DNA of 64,000 bases, taken from the NCBI RefSeq assembly GCF_918797505.1, contig NC_092793.1:5404366-5468365 (forward strand), read 5' to 3'. The translations under genes and the position numbers were made by a program. Below the pieces are notes generated by a model. That model had not been told where the DNA came from, searched no databases, and saw only the letters and a list, made by a program, of their open reading frames with translations. This stretch comes from Bemisia tabaci. Taxonomy: Eukaryota; Arthropoda; Insecta; Hemiptera; Aleyrodidae. Of the stretch, positions 11,847 to 23,600 are shown one piece after another (the stretch's first letter is position 1; each line of letters starts with the position of its first letter).

Positions 11847-12302
11847 TGACTCTCCGTCGAGACCCTACTTTCTTCTTACAGTGACTTAGGTATTACGAAT
11901 GTCTAATTCTTCCGGGATCATATTAACAATTTTTATCGTAAGGTTATCTTCGGGGTGTGTGTAGTATAACGCATCCTTCGTGAAACCGGAGCCCACCGTA
12001 ATTTTTAATCTATAGATACTGTAGTCATCTTTATACGTCCAATCCTTTGAAATTCATTAAGACAGTAAAATCACAGAACATGTGTACCTCGGTTCGCTAT
12101 GCTGTAGGAAACTCTTATAATTTATTTACTTAATGAAATGATAATGCTATCATACGCCCAACTTTAATTGAAAAATGGATATAATTGGACGTATTTCTAT
12201 CAAACGGAACTATGTGCATAAAGACATGAGCCCTGGCACTCTTAAGAATACATGTATAACAGGGCTCACGTCATAATGCACATAGTTCTGATTGACAGAA
12301 AT

Positions 12303-13108
12303 CAGGGCCGGATTAAGGGGTGGCCACATGGGCTGCGACCCATGGCGGCAAAATTAGGGGGCGGCAAATTTTGCAATTTTTTTAAACGCAGGTACAAAAA
12401 AATCGGATTCAGAAAAAAATTACAAACAAGAAAAGGTGACAAAATCTCTCATTTCCTGAGAGTTCATTAATTTCTCATTTTGTCGTATTTCGGTGATACA
12501 AAAGACTGCGCACCTTTAATTACTTGAGTTAAGAGAGAAACAAAACACGTAATTTGGCCTGGAGTGGCGCGGCGCAAAGAGACATGATGACGAGGACTTG
12601 AGATGAAAAGGAGAATCCCTCGACGCGGCGGTCGGCATGTAACACATATTAGCGCCTACGAGACTGCATGAATACTTCACGCATTGCGTCAAACACAGTA
12701 CGGTCAACAGCGGTCGGCGCGGCGCGGCGTGAAACGCACAGTGCCTACAAGACTACATGAATACTTCACGCATTGCGTCAAACACAGTGTGGTCCGCGCG
12801 GCACGGCGGCGGAAGTTAAAATTACGAGTATTAAACCACATTTATATTTGTTTCGTCTTAATTTTTTAGTTCATTTCTTACAAATGAAAGGCCTTGTCCC
12901 CACAGAGATATGTTTACGGAACTGAACTTTCGCGCGAAGTTCCGTGAACTTTTGCTAGTAGTGTTGACAGGGCTCACGCAAAAAATGTGTCCAACACGAG
13001 TGAACGCGTCTTATGCACCCTTCTCCCTCCGGCACGTTCACTTGATGGTTTTCATTGATGTTTCAAAATGAATGAGAAGGAGGGCGGCAGTAGGTAAATC
13101 CGGCCATG
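12303..13108. mobile_element. hAT-like element nested in a D-family MITE, 806 bp
   Basis: Ends CAGGGCCGGATTAA and AAATCCGGCCATG. Exact 8-bp duplication ACAGAAAT at 12295-12302 and 13109-13116. The interior carries an 89-bp tandem repeat (12629-12800) related to the E-family hairpin arm. No transposase frame. Confidence 0.88.
12629..12800. repeat. Tandem repeat, two 89-bp units
   Basis: GCCTACGAGACTGCATGAAT and GCCTACAAGACTACATGAAT start 89 bp apart, each followed by ACTTCACGCATTGCGTCAAA. Similar single copies lie at 15070-15117 and 15463-15510. Confidence 0.75.
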
Positions 13109-13208
13109 ACAGAAATACGTCCAATTAATCCTCATGCAATGGCTGTAATGTATTAGAGTATAATCATGCTAAGTAGCTATGTACACGCTTCATATGGACT
13201 TACTTTCA

Positions 13209-13209
<1 letters not shown>

Positions 13210-13249
<40 letters not shown>
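13210..13249. repeat. Poly(A) run, about 40 bp
   Basis: Uninterrupted A run followed by AAAGAAGAAAAAG. Could be a retroposon tail, but no upstream element was recognised. Confidence 0.9.
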
Positions 13250-13251
<2 letters not shown>

Positions 13252-13373
13252 AAGAAGAAAAAGAGGAGAGCAACAAGTTTTAAAAGATGGAACTTTGGAG
13301 GAAAATCGAACTACCAAAATGAATTTATTTGGGAAGCTCGAATTAATTAAAAGAAGTTATTTAATGTGACTTT

Positions 13374-13449
13374 TTGACGTATTTATGCTAAAAGGAACTA
13401 TGTTATGTTGCACATAAACCCTAAGCACACAGTTCCTTCTGGCATATAC
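13374..13449. mobile_element. Small hairpin MITE, decayed
   Basis: GACGTATTTATGCTAAAAGG pairs with a right arm degraded at its outer end. Confidence 0.65.
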
Positions 13450-13910
13450 ACTCACGTTAAAATATAGAAACGACGTTTTGAAACTCTGTTGGCTGTTGCG
13501 CCCGGAGGCAACAATTCGTGTTCAGTTGTTGTCCGTGTTGCATAAACAAGAGATAAAGGCGTTTTAACTTTCTTTGCCCGCGCAGCAAATACATGCCGTT
13601 ACAGAGAATTGAGAAAGCACAAAGCAAAGTGGCAAGCGAATAAATGTATATCTTGTGTCACCGCAAGCAAATCGAGGATGGAGCTTCAAAAAAGTTTATT
13701 TCGAAAGCGGTGTTTCAACATTTCAACACTTTCATTATTACGGTAAGGTTAAAGTGACCTGTTTCAGACTTTAGCGGTTCAGCTACGGCAGTTCTGGCAG
13801 GTTGTTAATGAAATGTTGGGAAACGAGGGCATCTGACAAGTGGCTATGGAGGACTGCACACGGACAATTTGACAGATTTTACGATTTTTGGAATACGTAT
13901 TTCAATTTTT

Positions 13911-13994
13911 CCCGCTTCCCGGTCCAAGAAACCTCCGCCAATCGCGTCCTTTCCCGCTTCCCGGTCCAAGAGACCTCCGCCAATCGCGTCCTTT
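13911..13994. repeat. Tandem 42-bp duplication in a GC-rich block
   Basis: CCCGCTTCCCGGTCCAAGA begins at 13911 and again at 13953, and each copy contains CCGCCAATCGCG. A third copy starts (CCCGC) and breaks off. The surrounding 13.9-14.1 kb is GC-rich with CCAAT motifs and could be a promoter, possibly for the CRAL-TRIO gene reading left; no exon supports this. Confidence 0.6.
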
Positions 13995-14263
13995 CCCGCG
14001 CTCAACGCTGATTTGCCGTTGCACCAAACGAGCGGCGCGCGGCGGGAAATCTACGTCGGCGGTGAAAATTAATGCAGCATTTTCCCGTACTTTTGGATGG
14101 GAGTTGTGTGATCTCTCCTAAAATTAATCGTTCCTATAGTTTTGGTAGACGCAACTTCGTATTCCGTGAACCTTGCGAAAATACGAGAAATGTAGTGTAA
14201 GGCTTTCCACGACTGGGAATTGTTCACTTCGGACTTCGGACCAAATCCTTGAATCGCACATTT

Positions 14264-14298
14264 CTTTCGAACCCAATCCACAAGTCCGCTGAGCTACC
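14264..14298 (-). repeat. Possible tRNA-derived relic
   Basis: Minus-strand GGTAGCTCAGCGG (14298-14286) resembles an A box and GGGTTCGAAAG (14274-14264) a B box. They are only about 11 bp apart, far closer than in a tRNA, so at best this is a deleted relic. Confidence 0.3.
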
Positions 14299-14319
14299 GG
14301 TGTCTGAACCAAATCCAAG

Positions 14320-17300
14320 ATTTCTCAGCCCACCTCCGGAGGAAGACGTTGATAGGCGTAAAAGGTTACACTAAGAACATCAAAGAATAAACTATTTAGC
14401 GAAAAAAAAAAAAGCGTACAGTTTAGTTAATTTAGCATTTTTCTGGAGAAATCAATTGATATTTAGAGGGGTTCTTTGCGGAAAAATATTGCAATAGGCC
14501 ACCAGAACAACTTAACAGAAGTCAACCGGAAATCTCTGTCCGCTGCGTCCGCCATCTTAAGCAAAGGCACACTGAAAAAAAAGGATTGCTAATTCACCGA
14601 TTTAGGGTGGAGCAAAATTTGCTTCACTTCGTAAAGCTTTCTTATCCGTGTACGGTGTTGAATCAAGTAAACGACTAGCACGAATTGCTACACCGATTTG
14701 CTACATCTGCGCGCCTTCATGCAGTTATTAATCTTGCATCGGGTGGCTTGGAAGTGTAACTGCATTTTTTGGTATTGGTACTTTGCGAACAGTAAAAATA
14801 GCTCAATAGTTAAGCTGAAATAGCGGAATTTACGGTAAAATAGCGAAATTTACGGAAGAATGACTAAAAAGGTAACAGGACGTAGCTTTTCAGAGAGCAA
14901 AATCACCTACACGCGTGTGTGTAAGTTAGCTGAAATTTGTGTGGCGATTTTACCTGCATGGTTTGCACGTTCGTTTTTTAGCTACACCATGCCATGAAAT
15001 ACCCGCGTGCAAGGCAAATTCAGCAATATTTTTTTTTCAGTGCAGGCTGGATCGGAGCAAAATGCATATTAGCGCCTGCCTGCAAGGGTACAGGAATACT
15101 TCACGTATTGTGCCGGCATGGGCTAAATTTTTAGGGTCAAAATCGAAAGTTCTTCGCGATCGAGAAGAAACCAAGCTAGCCTGCTCGGAAATGACCCGCT
15201 GAGTCCGATTTTTTGGTCGAAAAAGCTCCTCGAGTTCGTTGGACCGCGCTATTGGCAAAAACACACTTTCAGAAAAACACTCGTTTTCGATGGTTTCTCG
15301 GCGGAGGGAGCCTTGTCACGCGTCGGGACCATGCGCAATCGATTCTGCGCATCGGACTACGTAGGATGCGACTGCGAAAATCTGGCAATTTTTTCCCCAG
15401 TCCAGAATTGAAAAAAATCGACAGGGGACACAGCGCGGTCTCTGGTCGGCGCAAAACGCGTATTGGCGCCTACATGACTGCAGGAATACTTCACGCATCG
15501 CGCCTATATCTCGTAGACCGCGTTGATAAATCTGAATGTTGCAGTTTCAATTCTTCCGGGCCACTTCGTCATTTGTAAGGACGCGAAGATACCACTGACA
15601 CTTCTAAAAAGTTTATTTTATGGTCTTCAGGGGAGGAAGGGGGGGGGGGGGCATCATCACTTCAAAGGCTCCAAGAACTCCCTGGGTATTCCTGTATATA
15701 CTAAATTCTAAGTTTTAGGGGTCCTGTTAGGTCCCGGAGATACAAATTTTAAAATTTTGAGGTCCTAAAGAGATTAAAAAGAATTCAACGATATTAAAAT
15801 TTAAAAGAAAAATAAAAAAAAATATAGGGTAGAAAGTAATCATCTGGGGGAGGGGGCGTCGCATGGGCCCCTTTGGGACTCTACAGCAGATTCTTAGAGA
15901 ATGATCGCCCTCTAGCCTCCTTAGCAAGTCTGCCCCCGCCTGTTGATGCATATTTTGAATACAGTGCAATTGAATCTAGTTGGTTCTGGAAGAACCAACT
16001 TGCTTTAATTGTAGTATGATCAGTAAGTGTATAAAAAATGTAAGTCATATGTTTGCAAAGTTGAGATTTTATCGACTTCAAGTAAAGTAATACATGAATT
16101 GATAGGTAAAATTGTTGGAAATTTTACACAAAATTAAGGAATGACGAATAAGTGGAAAGAAGAAGGCTTTGTGTAACATAATACAACTTTATTTACTCAG
16201 CAAGAATAAATAATAACATAAATGCATATACAATATGGTACACAAGGTTCAATAAATAATGTTTTTCACAATGATAAATGAAATTAATGAGATAAAAAAA
16301 AAGAAAAAAAAGAAAAAAAAAGAAAATAAATGGATAGCTAAAAACCAAATGAATTATAGGTACAGATTCAAAGATATAGTGCAAAAAACAGGATCTTGGA
16401 ATAACAGTGAATCATTTTCTCTTAATGAGACAGAGAGAGGGGGGGGGGGGAGGATGAAGCATTTAACAAATAAATTGATGTATTTCAAGTTGAACTTGTA
16501 CAGTTTACTTCTTAGAGCGTTTTCAGTTGTAAGAACCTGTTGTACACAGAAAGAAAAAAAAAAATTCTTTGAAATTTAAAAAAAAAAACCAAGAGATTTT
16601 CTGAGATTTTTAAAATCTTTTTGGATTAAAAATTCTTGATACAGCTAAAGTTTATGGAAAGAACAGTTTCTTGGAGTGGTAGAACGAACCTGGATACGCA
16701 ATGTAGTTACTTTGCATGATTCATAATAAAAAAACTGTAGTGAAAAACAGGAAAAAATAAGTGAATGGTTTTGAGGAAAACAAAATTGAGCAGTCAAAAT
16801 CACAATTAAAAATAAATAAACACCTACTACAAACTAAAAATGTCACCCCTGACACCATGCCACAGACCAGCTGGTAAAAATTGGAAAAAAAATAATGGTA
16901 ACAGAAACCCTGGAAATATGAATTGACTAGTTCTCAGCAAAAAGTAAAAAGACAGGGATAAGCAACAGGAAGACTGCATTTCTGAACATGTGTACCGTTC
17001 CTCCTTTGTTTTCTGTGTTTTCTCTTATAGAGCTTATCCCAGGAAAATTATTAGATCTATTGTCAACAAGACTCAGTATGTCAACCATAGTCAACAAGAA
17101 AGAAAAATTTGGATGTACATAAAATCAATAGAAATAGAGTTTCTTCCACCATTTGATATAATTTTTAAAACCAATACTGTGACTAAATTTTTTCAACTTG
17201 ATTCTTATTATTGATATACGGTTTTTAGAGACTCAAATAAGCTGAAAATGGAGTTTTCCGGGAAATTATTTTGACCAGGAAAATATGATATAACTAAAAG

Positions 17301-17377
17301 AAACTAATTTCAAAAAATAATTTGATTGACAGCAATATAATGGAATTCATTATTGTAGCCATATCAATAAATGAATA
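14320..17377. other. Intergenic, no gene recognised
   Basis: Contains single copies of the GCGCCTAC...ATACTTCACG motif (15070-15117, 15463-15510), G runs at about 15642 and 16439, and an A/G-rich run at 16296-16326. The 121-codon frame at 15213-15578 overlaps this repeat and resembles nothing known. Confidence 0.45.
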
Positions 17378-17521
17378 AATGGATTGCATCTTGCAATAAG
17401 GAGCCACCATTTCTGGCTTTCCCATAAAAGCACATACCTGCATCGGAACACGAATGACATGTATCTTGTTTCTGAAATGGGCCAGAAATAGTAGTTGCTT
17501 ATTGCAAAATGTAATCCAAAT
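17378..17521. mobile_element. C-family hairpin MITE
   Basis: ATGGATTGCATCTTGCAATA at the left, ATTGCAAAATGTAATCCAAA at the right. Confidence 0.75.
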
Positions 17522-18070
17522 AGGGTAGGTTAACTTCAGAATGAGATAACTTGACTGAAACTTAAACTTACATACTTAGAACGAGGAAAGAAAATGCAGG
17601 CGAGGGGAGGGGAAAATTTTACAGCTTCATGATATTTACAAAATTAAATGAGGATCATTGAATAACATTGCATGACTAAATGCATACTAAAACTCGGACA
17701 AATGGAGCAAAATTGACACTACTGCACAAAAGGAACTACAATGATAACACTTATTAAAAACTGATCTTTGCACAAAAATAAAAGTAATCTGCTATAGTAA
17801 AATATGTATGAAAATAAAATTTATTTATAAAAAGAAATAATCTCCTTCTACCTTGAAAACTTACTAGGAATTTTGTTGCAGAGATTACTTTACTACATTA
17901 GCTTCTGAACAAACCTAGTGCAGAAAGCAGTATCAAAGAAGAAAGAAGGAGAGACAAAACTGTAATATGCACTTGCGCATTTATGTATTTGATAGGTAAA
18001 AGCTCTCGCCTTATTTGCGACGACAAAAAATAAGCATGGATGGCTAAATTTAAAAACCAAATTGTTTATA

Positions 18071-18590
18071 CAGTGATGCCATGATTATCTGACGATTTGA
18101 GGTGAGGGCCGTATTGGATATCGAAAATGTCGGAAAATCAAAACCACCAAAAAAAGAATGAAAAAAAATGTCATTTCAGGTAAAACAAAACAGCACAAAC
18201 CTGGCTACATTTTTATTGTGTTTCATAGTCCTTTGTTTGGGGGAAAAACATAAAACCACATATGAGGACTTATCTGTAACAATAGCGGATGTGAAAAATT
18301 ACCTTTTCAAAACACGCTTAAAAAACTGTTTGGTTCACACAAAAATGTCATATGTTTGTCTCTGGCATAATGTACAGATCTCGAAGATCACATCTCCAGT
18401 ATTTTCTTAAAACTTTCATGATGCCAAAACAGTTCTTTGAATGTGTTTCGTAAAGGTAATTTTTCTCATCCACTATTGTTACAGATATATGTTCATGTCT
18501 TGCCCAGAAAATTAGTTTTCTATGTGTCAGCTAACTTGTTTTCAACCAAGTACTTAGTTTTGACTACATCTGATAATTGAGGCATCACTG
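18071..18590. mobile_element. Foldback MITE with TA target duplication
   Basis: Ends CAGTGATGCCATGATTATC and GATAATTGAGGCATCACTG, TA on both outer sides. The long inner arms pair as well (CTGTAACAATAG against CTATTGTTACAG). 520 bp; Tc1/mariner type is inferred from the TA. Confidence 0.82.
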
Positions 18591-19312
18591 TACTTTGTTA
18601 GTGAGTCACTCAGTTCTAAAAAGGTATGCGTCAATCTACAAAATGCAAAAAATGTAAAGCTTTAAATTCTTTTTAAAGGATATCTTGTCTATCAAAAACG
18701 TTACCGATTAGAAAGTCATTGATGATAGAACTTGAAAAGAACCATAAATAACGATGCAAGTAACCTAGTCAACTTGCGTCAGCAAGACTTCAATGATACA
18801 GCCAATCTTAATGCCTGCATTTTGGTGGGTACATTTTTTGTCCAATTCGTTTTCCTGATAGACTGTTCATTAGAATTCTCATTCATTTCATCAAAATGCA
18901 AGAAAAAAAAGTAAAATACTTATTAACTAGGAATTTTGAAGTTCAATAACTAACTATATATGTACCTAAAATTCTCAACCAGAAAAATACAGAAATCACT
19001 TGCATGGAAAACACAAACAATTAATCTACTGGTACCTCCTGACTCCCCGAGCTTTTCAAAAATTTTTTACTAAGTACATTTGAAATACAGTTTTTCACTG
19101 CAGAGAAAAGTTCCTCCAAAAGAACATTGCGTACTTACTTAGTGAATTGAAAGACCGAAAATTTCAAAAAAATACATGGCTTTAACTTGGTATAGAAGTA
19201 ATGCAAGTAAGAATTGATTCTATTGACAAGCATTTCAATATTTCCAAAGTAGCATCTCTAAATCAGGTCATCCTGATTGAAGAAATTGTCAAAAAGCACA
19301 AAATTATAAATA

Positions 19313-19485
19313 CAGTTAACTTTCTCTGAGTCAAACGCTCTTTAAGTGGAATTTTCTCCAAAGTCAAACTTTTTTAAGTCCTGTCGAATTTCCATTAGAA
19401 CAGAGAACCCTTTAAGTGAAATTGCTCTCTAAGTGGGACTGACAATCTGGTCCCTCTGCAGTTTGACTTAGAGGAAGTTAACGCA
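19313..19485. mobile_element. Short inverted-repeat element
   Basis: GTTAACTTTCTCTGAGTCAA at the left and its near complement TTGACTTAGAGGAAGTTAAC at the right. The interior has repeated CTTTAAGTG motifs. Confidence 0.7.
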
Positions 19486-19594
19486 CTTTAATCAAAAAAT
19501 TTAAAATTAGTTAACTTTAACAATGATTCCAGTAGTTGAAAAGAAACTTTTTCATCTACTTGAGGCCCCTATATCTTTTTTGTAAACAACATAT

Positions 19595-19847
19595 TGATGG
19601 CCAAAGTGCAAAATTATGTACCTCCGTAGCGGTGTTTCAAAATTTCTGTACCAGTTTTACTTTTTCAAAAAGAGACAAGTCGACTTTATGGCTTGAACTT
19701 TATACAGAATATTTTACTAACAGAGAAGAAAAATCAAGGAGGTTCTCATGAAATTACATTCACTAGTTTTCTAAAGAAAAAATGAAATATGACAAGAGAT
19801 CTGCAATATCCTAAGTGGAGATACGTGGTTTTGCACTTCGGCCATCA
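19595..19847. mobile_element. A-family-like MITE
   Basis: Ends TGATGGCCAAAGTGCAAAA and complement with ATAT target duplications (19591-19594, 19848-19851). The interior is colinear with the A family, but the terminal repeat has diverged. Confidence 0.8.
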
Positions 19848-20607
19848 ATATTTCACAACTTTTTTGTAGCAATTACTAGGATAACACTTCAATAATTCAT
19901 TCAAAATTGCTTCGCAACTTTGATAGCCCAAATTGATCATTTTACTAATTCAACTTTTAGGTCGATGAAATAATAAGTGCCTCCTTGATGTTTAACTAGG
20001 TTAGCAGATTATTTGTCAAAATTAAACAAACCAACACTGTGCGCTAAAAATTAGGATTTGACAGCTGGGCTGAAAGATTGCCAAACATTCAGTAAATCCA
20101 ATGCCTTTGCATATTTAAATATGGCGTCAATAACATATCATTAGTTGCATGGTATAAAGACTCATAAGTGTCACTTTGCCTTGAAAAGTCTTCAGCAAAT
20201 TTGTTCTTCCCAAAGAAATCAAGGCACAAAGTCATGTGAAAACTTTTACAAGTTTTCTTGGCTTTTTTTCAAAGGTGTTTTGAACATTTTTGAACAAAAC
20301 AATATTGATACACCCTCTACATATACCTTTGGTGAGGAAAAAAATAAAATTAGTCTTTATTATGAGGACTTTCTGATGTTTAACTGTGACTTAAAACGGG
20401 CAATCATTGGAAAAGGGTAACAAAAACCATCATTTCTGACTTGCAAAATAATTTAAGTAACTCTAAAAATTGTTTTTCTTGCTTTTTTAATAAGTACCTA
20501 CTTTTCCTCTTTTTCAGCAGTCGTTAATTAAAATAAAGAGAAAGAAAAAAAAGAAGAAAAAATAACCCACAGGTCACAGGAACAATCGTACAAGAACAAC
20601 ATTTAGA

Positions 20608-23600
20608 TTAACATGTCAGTGAGTCATACAGTTTTGAGGCTTGAGCCCGAATTTCTTCATTGCTGTGTTTATGTGACAGTATGAATGCTTTGTCACGGAT
20701 CTTTTCTTGAGTATTCACCCCGAAAATTGCAGCATACCTATGAACAAAATTAAAGAATTTTAGATCGAGCAAAACTTCTGAAAAAGAAGAGGATGGTAAA
20801 ATGAAAACAGACAATTATTTCATTGCCATGGCTTGAAATTTTCACAGAACCATTTAACATCCTTCCATTATTAGTAATTTTTTTCATTGTGGAACATTGC
20901 TTGTTTTTTTTTTTTTTTTTTTTCTTTTTTTTCTTTTCTTTATGTATGAGTGGAGTATGTTAAAAAGTATGGTTCCACTTTTTACGCTTGACATTGTTTA
21001 AAGGTAAGTAAAATACATTAATATGCGAACTACCATCTTTTTACCAAAATTGAAAAAGAGACATTTGCCTTCTCTAGAAAAATTATCTGAGCCTAGATCA
21101 TCGTCTCCTTTTTGCATGGAGTACAATAGAGTCGCAATGTTCTGGAGCGCCGATGAAGTCACTTTTTTAAGGCTGTTTTGTCCAGTACTCCTGAGACTAT
21201 GATGTGGCAACTGGCAATGCTGTATGCACAGGGTCCCAGCTCCGGTCTTCGCTCAGAAAATACAGGTATAAAATTTATTCCATCAATACCTGGAGTGTCG
21301 TACATTTTTTAATTTCTTATGACTTTGGTGAACACAATTTGCCGAAATTCGCAAAAATAGTGATTGAATTAAATGAATAAATCCCAAAAACCAATTGCAG
21401 CCTGCGATTCTCCTGTAAGCCGCCGTGTTAAAAAATGCCTGACGGTTCCCAGATGGTTCCCACTTTCCGGCGAACAAGGGGCTCGGAATGGCCGTTCATG
21501 GATTGACTTCAATGGTGTTTCAATACATTGCGACTCTATTGTACTCTATGGCTTTTGTTGAAAACCCCATGACATCTGAAATACTTACGCTGGCTGAAAA
21601 TTGTGTTGTTACATTTATTCAAGGAAACATTAGTGATGGATGCAATGCATTAATCCCTATCGCCACCTAGACATAAATTATTATACTACTATATTACAGT
21701 GGACAGATTGTGCGGCGCTGAGTGATGATTTTCTACTACTCAATAAAAAATACTTTTACAGGAATAATAGTGTATCGAATAAGTAGTGCTTACATTGTTT
21801 CTGGTGATGCAGCTTTTTCTTCTGGCGGTAAGTCCAGAGTTGGATCTAGATGATAAGTACGGGCTGTTCGCACAAGATTTACCAACAGATTGACGACACG
21901 CAGAAGAATATCATCTTCAGTTTTTCCATCCAGTAGATATATCAGCCGTTTTGGAGCCTATTACATTACAATAAATTATTACTCATGGAAAAGCTGACAA
22001 AGTTCTTAAATAATAAAGTAAATTATTAATTGGGTGATGTATAAAATTTTGGTGAGAAGAGGTATTGGAGTAAAAGCAAGCTTAACAGAGGTTCACCAAG
22101 TTCCCAAAGGCTGAACATTTATCCTGATCCGGTGGTTTCTACTTTGCAAAATTGTGTATTTACCTCACTTTTTAAAAAAATATGAAAATTACCTCACAGT
22201 CATTTCCCCTCACCTTTGCCACGATTAAACCACCTTAATTTCTTCTCCACTGGTTTCGTCTACAATTGAAGATAGTTTTGTCTACTTTAGTGTTTTTGTT
22301 ACCTTCTATGATGATGGTACCGGGACATTATTCAAGAACATTATCAATGAGTCGGTTGTGCTGGTCATAGAATTGTGTTTTGATGCTTGATTCTTGTAGA
22401 TTTTCTACAGATAATCGGATCTGTCTAAACAGCAACTTTCTATGTTCATTATGAAATGGGATATCATGCTTTGATAAAGTCAGTTAATGACGTCATCCAC
22501 CGCAGTAATGATACCCTTGGTTTCTTCCACCTTGTTTCCATCCGAGTTACACAGTGAGTAACCAATACAAATGTGTGTCTCGCTGATTGATGAGAGCAAG
22601 GTAGAAGAAACCATGTCACCACCGCGGTGCATGACGTAATGAACCAAATTTTGCAAAGCGCTGTATATTTGGTTACTATTGAATGTAGAAAGTTGCTGTT
22701 TGGGCAGATCTTATTATTTTTAGCTAATCTAAAAGAATCAAGCATCAAAACGTGATTCTGCTACCAGTGCAACTTGCCCATTGTGAATGTTGGAGTAGGA
22801 TCAAATCAAATTTGACCTCCAGTTGAAATGAAATGGAAAAAAAAGAAGAAAAAAAATTGTTTCAAAGAAATAAAAAATACCTGAGCAGCAAGGAGACTAG
22901 GAATCATTTCTTCATTACAAGACAGATTGATGAGAAGCTTCAGGGCTTGGACCTTGACTTTAGGACTAGCTGTGTCCAATAAATTGTACAAATTATGAAG
23001 GATGGGTTGGAATTCTTCATGCCATTCATTCAAAACGGCAACGTTGCTGAGAGTGAGCAGGGCACAATGTGTCAATTCCTCATTAGATTGCTTCTTATAG
23101 ACAAAGGAGAGCAGGATCGGAATAGCATCCTGAAATGTTAAAAGCAAGTTGAATGAGATAAAGAAAAAAGAAAAACTTATACTGTCTGATAAGGCACTGA
23201 AATATATGCCTGAAAACCCCTTGTATGAGATGAGAAACATATCATTAAATTGGAAAACCAGGATGTCTAGCAATTTAAAAGAAGAAAAAAAAACCCTAAC
23301 ATTTCCCTGATTTTCCTGACAAAAACGGTCAAAAACCAGGAACAAATTTAAAAGTCCCTCCGAGACAAAAAAAATAATTCCCTAATATTTCTCTGAAAAA
23401 AGGGAAAATATTCCTAATTTTTAGATTAGATGTAAGTAAGAATTTTTTCATGTTTTAAGAATATAATATAATGTAATGACAAAGGGCAAAATATATGGTG
23501 CCTACACTATTTTTCGAAAAATTCTTCTCTTTCGATTTCCCTGACAATCCACTAACACGAAAAATTGCTTGCAAAATAAATTTCCTTGACATGCCAAATT

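Larger units (their letters stand above)
9979..12182. other. Region upstream of the CRAL-TRIO exons, no gene recognised
   Basis: A first exon or promoter for the CRAL-TRIO gene would be expected here or further right, but no convincing one is visible. The stretch holds two degraded F-family MITE copies (about 10270-10502 and 11310-11489), a hairpin at 10877-10965 and a C-family MITE at 11700-11846. The longer open frames overlap these repeats. Confidence 0.5.
12183..13126. mobile_element. D-family MITE split by a hAT-like insertion
   Basis: Left ATTGGACGTATTTCTATCAA and right TGACAGAAATACGTCCAATT are the two ends of a hairpin of about 130 bp, now 944 bp apart because 12303-13108 was inserted in the right arm. 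Confidence 0.85.

Noticed and set aside
15213..15578. 121-codon open frame on plus with overlapping minus frames
   Set aside because: Lies in a GC-rich repeat with the GCGCCTAC...ACTTCACG core; open in several frames at once, as expected from composition.
20145..20420. 91-codon plus frame downstream of the ARMC10-like stop
   Set aside because: Antisense to the presumed 3' UTR; no family resemblance and no splice signals.
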